A stretch of DNA of 10,100 nt, from NCBI GenBank assembly GCA_007133365.1, contig SLMV01000216.1, forward strand, positions 1-10,100. The letters run 5' to 3'. The notes under the pieces are model-generated. The model ran no database searches and was not told the DNA's origin. It saw only the letters and a program-made list of their open reading frames with translations. The position numbers and the translations under genes are program-made. The DNA comes from Clostridia bacterium (lineage in GTDB: Bacteria; Bacillota; Sulfobacillia; SLMV01). Below are positions 6,623-10,100 of this stretch, piece after piece. Position 1 is the stretch's first letter. Each line of letters starts with the position of its first letter.

Positions 6623-8062
6623 TTATTCACCATCACCCTCACCCAATCGCTCACCCACGTGAATATCGTGTCCGTTGATAAAAGCACCCACGTCCTGCGG
6701 CGTACCGCCGGCCAACTGCACCACCCGAACCGCAAGTTGCCCGGTACCGCAGGCAACGGTCATCGCATCCTCGGACAGCGACACCACTTCCCCTGCCTGC
6801 CCAAAGGTCGCATCCAAACAGTCCGCCTTCAGAATTTTCATTCGTTGACCTCGCCAAAACGTAAAGGCGCCCGGGATCGGATTAAACGCTCGGATTTGGC
6901 GCTCGATGTATCCAGCGGATGCCGACCAATCGATTTTGGCCGCTTTCTTTTCGATCTTCGGGGCCAACGTGGCTTGCTCGTGGTCCTGCTTTACCGCCGG
7001 CGCCTTCCCTTGAGCAATGAGTCTCAGGGCTTCAAAAAGCGATTGGGCACCGAGTTGGGCGAGACGGTCATGCAGTTGCCCATATGTCTCGCCCAACTCA
7101 ATGTCCACCTCTTCTTGTAAAAGAATCGGACCGCTGTCCAGTTTCTCGTCCATCCAGTAAATTGAAATACCGCTTTTGGTCTCCCCCGCCAGCAGCTGGT
7201 GCTGAATGGGTGCCGCTCCACGATATTTTGGCAATAGCGAGGGATGAATATTGAGGCTCCCAATCGCGGGTACTTCTAGGATTTCTTTCGGTATCAAGCG
7301 TCCGTACGCAGCTGTCACCACCACATCCGGTTCCAACCATTTCATATACTGCCACCATTCTTGATAATCACTCGAGCCAGCGGGTTGTAAGACGGGCAAA
7401 TCATGATTTAAGGCCAATTTCTTCACCGGCGACGCAACCCTCTTTTGTCCCCGCCCGCGACGCCGATCGGGTGCGGTCACGACCCCCACCACCTTGTAGT
7501 TGTGATCGAGAAGCGACCGAAAAGCGGGCAACGAAAACTCCGGCGTGCCCATCAATACCAATCGGAGCTTCTGTTCGGGTGGTAGGGACAGGACCCGCTC
7601 ACTCTTATCGACAAACAGCCCTCCTTGGAGATGTTCCATTTCGTGACAAAGAACGCGTCCCGGCCAGCCCTCGAGATCGACCCAAAACGGATCACCCTGT
7701 CGGTCTTGGGCGCGAAGCCGGATGTGCGTGGGGCGTTCGACTTCGCCGAAATAACCCGGGACGCTTAAGCATCCTTCATATCCCAATTCGGAACCATCAA
7801 AGACCACAAGTTCGGGGTTGATAAATTCAATCAATCCTTCGCCATAATCGGCAACGATGATCTGTTTTAAAATGCCAACCTGAACGGCCGCCAAGCCCAC
7901 CCCGCGCTCATGGTACATGGTGTTAGCAAGACGGTCCAACAGGCGATGTAAGCGCTTATCAAACTTCGAAACCGGTTCCGATTTCTCGCGCAACACGGGG
8001 TCCTCTTGTGTCACAATCGAATAGCGCTCCTCAGGCGGCGTAATGCGCCCAATCACTTCCAT
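6623..8062 (-). CDS. def-fmt: Fused peptide deformylase / methionyl-tRNA formyltransferase
   Basis: One 479-residue polypeptide holds two enzymes of the formyl-methionine cycle. Residues 1-163 are a peptide deformylase (Fe/Zn), which removes formyl from nascent proteins. It has motif 1 GVGLAAVQVG (54-63), motif 2 EGCLSV (C98 ligand) and motif 3 HEMEHLQG (H140, H144 ligands, E141 catalytic). Residues 166-479 are a full-length methionyl-tRNA formyltransferase using 10-formyl-THF. It has LMGTPEF (170-176), RRGRGQK (201-207), NIHPSLLPKYRGAAPI (N271, H273), DSGPIL (D309) and the C-terminal domain with RAFNPIPGAF (391-400). Asn, His and Asp match the Fmt catalytic triad. The normal long C-terminal helix of Def is absent; Fmt begins about 20 residues after the HExxH. 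The codons between the domains are open, and no Shine-Dalgarno site precedes the internal TTG or ATG codons, so separate Fmt translation looks unlikely. The start is ATG at 8062, 29 bases after priA. Confidence 0.94.
   Translation of the reverse strand: MEVIGRITPPEERYSIVTQEDPVLREKSEPVSKFDKRLHRLLDRLANTMYHERGVGLAAVQVGILKQIIVADYGEGLIEFINPELVVFDGSELGYEGCLSVPGYFGEVERPTHIRLRAQDRQGDPFWVDLEGWPGRVLCHEMEHLQGGLFVDKSERVLSLPPEQKLRLVLMGTPEFSLPAFRSLLDHNYKVVGVVTAPDRRRGRGQKRVASPVKKLALNHDLPVLQPAGSSDYQEWWQYMKWLEPDVVVTAAYGRLIPKEILEVPAIGSLNIHPSLLPKYRGAAPIQHQLLAGETKSGISIYWMDEKLDSGPILLQEEVDIELGETYGQLHDRLAQLGAQSLFEALRLIAQGKAPAVKQDHEQATLAPKIEKKAAKIDWSASAGYIERQIRAFNPIPGAFTFWRGQRMKILKADCLDATFGQAGEVVSLSEDAMTVACGTGQLAVRVVQLAGGTPQDVGAFINGHDIHVGERLGEGDGE
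6627..6655 (-). promoter_or_regulatory. GGTGA repeats upstream of the DUF116 start
   Basis: Four copies of GGTGA occur on the minus strand (complements at 6627, 6633, 6639 and 6651); three are exactly six bases apart. They encode the acidic GEGDGE tail of Def-Fmt and also lie just before the DUF116 ATG. The nearest copy is seven bases from that ATG and serves as a plausible Shine-Dalgarno site. Whether the extra copies matter is unknown. Confidence 0.5.
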
Positions 8063-8069
8063 GTCATTT

Positions 8070-8079
8070 CACCTTCTCC
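8070..8079 (-). promoter_or_regulatory. Ribosome-binding site of def-fmt
   Basis: GGAGAAGGTG on the minus strand, with its AAGGTG part seven bases before the ATG at 8062. It lies in the 29-base gap between priA and def-fmt, the largest gap in the window. An ATG at 8067 is in another frame and stops after four codons, so it is not the gene start. Confidence 0.75.
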
Positions 8080-8091
8080 GTCACAAGCCTC

Positions 8092-10100
8092 TCACAACAT
8101 TTGAATCGGATCAACATCTATCGCGATCTGAGGATCCTGAGCCCCTACGGACACCGTCGATAACGCTTCGTTAATACCTTCGAGCGTTTTCGCCAAAACT
8201 GGCGTCTTCATATAAAGATGCCAGCGAAATTGCCCCCGGAGTCGTGTCAATGGAGCCGGCGCCGGTCCCAAAAAGGCAATGTCGTCGCCCAGGAGGCGTA
8301 AGCGGTGCATCAGATCGTCCGCCCACACTCGCACCAAAGGTTCTGGGTCTCCCCGAATAATGATCCGGATCAAATGCCGAAACGGCGGGTAACCAAGCGC
8401 TTCTCGCTCTTTCAGCTCCTGTTGGTAAAACGTTGGCAAATCATCCTCAGCGGCATAAGAAAGCGCCGGGTGCTCCGGATGACGGGTCTGAGCCAACACC
8501 TCTCCTTTTATGGGACCGCGGCCGGCCCGGCCCGCCACTTGGGTCACCATCTGAAACGTCCGTTCGGCGCTACGAAAATCAGGGAAGTGTAACGCGGTAT
8601 CGGCATCAATAACACCCACCAAGGTCACACCGGGAACATCCCATCCCTTGGCGATCATCTGTGTGCCCACAAGCACATCAATCTCGCCCCGGGAAAAGGA
8701 GGCGTAGATCGATTCCCGGCTCAAACGCCCACGCACCGAGTCCGTGTCCATCCGCGCCACCCGCGCGCCGGGAAATGCCCGGTACACCGCGGCCTCAACT
8801 TTCTGGGTACCCAAACCGCGCCGATATAGCTCGACCCCGTCACAGCTGGGACACCGGTCCGGGGGTCTCATCTTACGATCACAGTAGTGGCATCGCAATG
8901 TGTTTTTCCAATGATACGTATAGGTCACGTTGCAATCCGGGCACCGTAGGGTCAACCCGCAATCGGCACAAATCAAAAAAGCGGAATACCCACGATGATT
9001 CAAAAACAAAACCACTTGTTCATTGGCATCCAAACGCTCCCGAACCGCAGCGAACAAACGTCGACTGAAGATGCTGCGATTCCCCTGTTTTCGTTCCTCG
9101 CGCATATCGATCAATTGGATCCGGGGTAACGGCCGTTGGTTCACGCGCAGGGGAAGATAAAGCCGACGATAATGGTTCTGCTCGCCCCAGTAGTAGCTTT
9201 CAACCGACGGTGTCGCCGATCCCATCACCACCGTGGCACCCTGCTGTTGGGCCCGTTTCAGCGCTACCTCACGGGCATGATACCGTGGGACTTGATCCTG
9301 CTTATAACTGGTCTCGTGCTCTTCATCGATGATGATCAAAGATACATTTTTACACGGTGCAAAGACCGCGGAGCGGGCACCAAGCACCACCCGGGCATCC
9401 CCATCGTACAAACGCTTCCAGCCCCGATTGCGCTGCCGGGCCGTCAACGAACTATGAAGGACCACCAGTTCATCCGTCCCCAACCGTTCCCCTACCATCC
9501 GGATCATCTGCGGGGTCAAGGAGATCTCGGGCACCAGCAATATAGCGCCACCTCCATCCGCCAACACACGCTGAATGGCACGGATATAAAGTTCGGTCTT
9601 TCCGCTGCCCGTTACCCCACGGAGCAAAAAGGTCTCCGCTTGAGGCGTTGAAAGCGATTCCTCGATCGCTTGCATGGCAACCGCTTGTTCCGAAGTCAGT
9701 TCGGGCGGGTCCGTTTTCGGACCCAAAACGGCGAATTGTTCATCGATCCCTTCTGCCGCGATCCACTTCAAATACCCTTTTCCCACCAGCGAATCGAGCG
9801 TCGATGGACTTACCTCGGCCCGAGCGGCCAATTCCTGCCGTGTCATTGGTTCGGCGATCGAAAGTGCCGTCTTTAAGGCTTGATATTGTTTCGGTGCCCG
9901 GCATGAGAAATTCGGGTCCACGTCACCAAAACTTACGGCTGCCACCAACCGGCGGTGGGGCGGGGAAAAGAGGCGGTCTGAGGATGAAGCGGCAGGCGGC
10001 AACATCATTTTTAAAGCCTGCACGGGCGTCGATAAATAACGCTTAGCTAGCCAGTTTGCCAACGACCACTCCTCGGGCCCGAATAACGGTTTCGGATAGG
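8092..10100 (-). CDS. priA: Primosomal replication-restart helicase PriA (N-terminus beyond window)
   Basis: 3'-5' helicase that recognises stalled forks and reloads the replisome. The frame stays open to base 10100, and the codons at the edge continue the end of the 3'-DNA-binding domain (WLAKRYL, ALKMMLPP). The gene is therefore partial, and the TTG at 10062 is not its start. Counting from that codon, a winged-helix region (about 57-100) precedes the helicase. Walker A is GVTGSGKTE (149-157) and Walker B DEEH (246-249); GSATPS (281-286) is motif III. The eight zinc-binding cysteines are C365, C368, C374, C377, C391, C394, C404 and C407. GTQMIAKGWD (466-475) and QVAGRAGRG (508-516) are motifs V and VI. 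The C-terminal domain runs to DPIQML. About 70-100 N-terminal residues lie outside the window. All ATPase and zinc residues are intact. It stops 29 bases before def-fmt with no terminator between, so co-transcription is likely. Confidence 0.97.
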   Translation of the reverse strand, partial: YPKPLFGPEEWSLANWLAKRYLSTPVQALKMMLPPAASSSDRLFSPPHRRLVAAVSFGDVDPNFSCRAPKQYQALKTALSIAEPMTRQELAARAEVSPSTLDSLVGKGYLKWIAAEGIDEQFAVLGPKTDPPELTSEQAVAMQAIEESLSTPQAETFLLRGVTGSGKTELYIRAIQRVLADGGGAILLVPEISLTPQMIRMVGERLGTDELVVLHSSLTARQRNRGWKRLYDGDARVVLGARSAVFAPCKNVSLIIIDEEHETSYKQDQVPRYHAREVALKRAQQQGATVVMGSATPSVESYYWGEQNHYRRLYLPLRVNQRPLPRIQLIDMREERKQGNRSIFSRRLFAAVRERLDANEQVVLFLNHRGYSAFLICADCGLTLRCPDCNVTYTYHWKNTLRCHYCDRKMRPPDRCPSCDGVELYRRGLGTQKVEAAVYRAFPGARVARMDTDSVRGRLSRESIYASFSRGEIDVLVGTQMIAKGWDVPGVTLVGVIDADTALHFPDFRSAERTFQMVTQVAGRAGRGPIKGEVLAQTRHPEHPALSYAAEDDLPTFYQQELKEREALGYPPFRHLIRIIIRGDPEPLVRVWADDLMHRLRLLGDDIAFLGPAPAPLTRLRGQFRWHLYMKTPVLAKTLEGINEALSTVSVGAQDPQIAIDVDPIQML

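Larger units (their letters stand above)
1..10100 (-). other. Single polycistronic unit priA to prkC
   Basis: All nine genes share one strand. Successive junctions from priA leftward are: gap of 29, gap of 3, overlap of 14, abutting, overlap of 23, overlap of 4, abutting, overlap of 4. No hairpin followed by a T run and no convincing promoter was seen at any junction. The promoter presumably lies upstream of priA or further out, and transcription probably continues past prkC, where relatives carry rsgA and rpe. Confidence 0.8.

Noticed and set aside
6602..7120. 172-codon open frame on the plus strand
   Set aside because: Antisense to the Fmt C-terminal half; no domain signature.
8053..8067. 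Tiny ATG frame (four codons) overlapping the def-fmt start
   Set aside because: It overlaps the def-fmt ATG by chance; it is too short and shows no leader-peptide features, and the def-fmt start has its own well-spaced ribosome-binding site.
8063..8091. Possible promoter or terminator between priA and def-fmt
   Set aside because: Only 29 bases, largely taken up by the ribosome-binding site; no hairpin, T run or -35/-10 pair is visible.
9136..9651. 171-codon open frame on the plus strand
   Set aside because: Entirely antisense to the conserved zinc and helicase region of priA; no recognisable domain and no convincing ribosome-binding site. A by-product of GC-rich codon use.
10060..10062. TTG as the start of priA
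   Set aside because: The frame remains open upstream to the window edge and encodes the expected end of the PriA DNA-binding domain, so the gene simply continues outside.

Overview
The window is a densely packed block of nine genes, all on the minus strand, so it reads from the right edge to the left. There is no tRNA, rRNA, CRISPR array, insertion sequence or visible terminator, and no stretch of 300 bases without a gene. Gene content and order (priA, def, fmt, DUF116, membrane zinc peptidase, rsmB, rlmN, PP2C phosphatase, PASTA kinase) are those of the conserved priA-to-prkC neighbourhood of Bacillota. Moderately GC-rich DNA, GTG starts and strong AGGAGG-type ribosome-binding sites suggest a deep-branching, clostridia-grade Bacillota such as a Sulfobacillus relative. 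That placement is inference; nothing here fixes the genus.

Layout in transcription order: priA (primosomal helicase, 5' end outside the window at the right edge); a single reading frame fusing peptide deformylase to methionyl-tRNA formyltransferase; a membrane-anchored, cysteine-rich DUF116 protein; a membrane zinc metallopeptidase of the YugP type; a DUF6391-like membrane protein with an HxxEH motif; rsmB (16S rRNA m5C967 methyltransferase); rlmN (23S rRNA/tRNA m2A radical SAM methyltransferase); a PP2C phosphatase (prpC/stp); and a PASTA Ser/Thr kinase (prkC), whose C-terminal end is outside the window at the left edge.

Spacings between consecutive genes run from a 23-nt overlap to a 29-nt gap. 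Two junctions have the stop codon directly abutting the next ATG, and two are 4-nt overlaps (GTGA, ATGA). This argues for one polycistronic transcript with extensive translational coupling. The genes link replication restart, N-formyl-methionine addition and removal, rRNA modification and envelope-sensing phosphorylation.

The two points most worth following are the single-polypeptide Def-Fmt fusion, which joins opposing enzymes of the formyl-methionine cycle, and the block of three consecutive, poorly characterised membrane proteins between def-fmt and rsmB. Two of those three carry metal-protease-like His/Glu motifs and the third has nine cysteines. The remaining genes look intact and ordinary.
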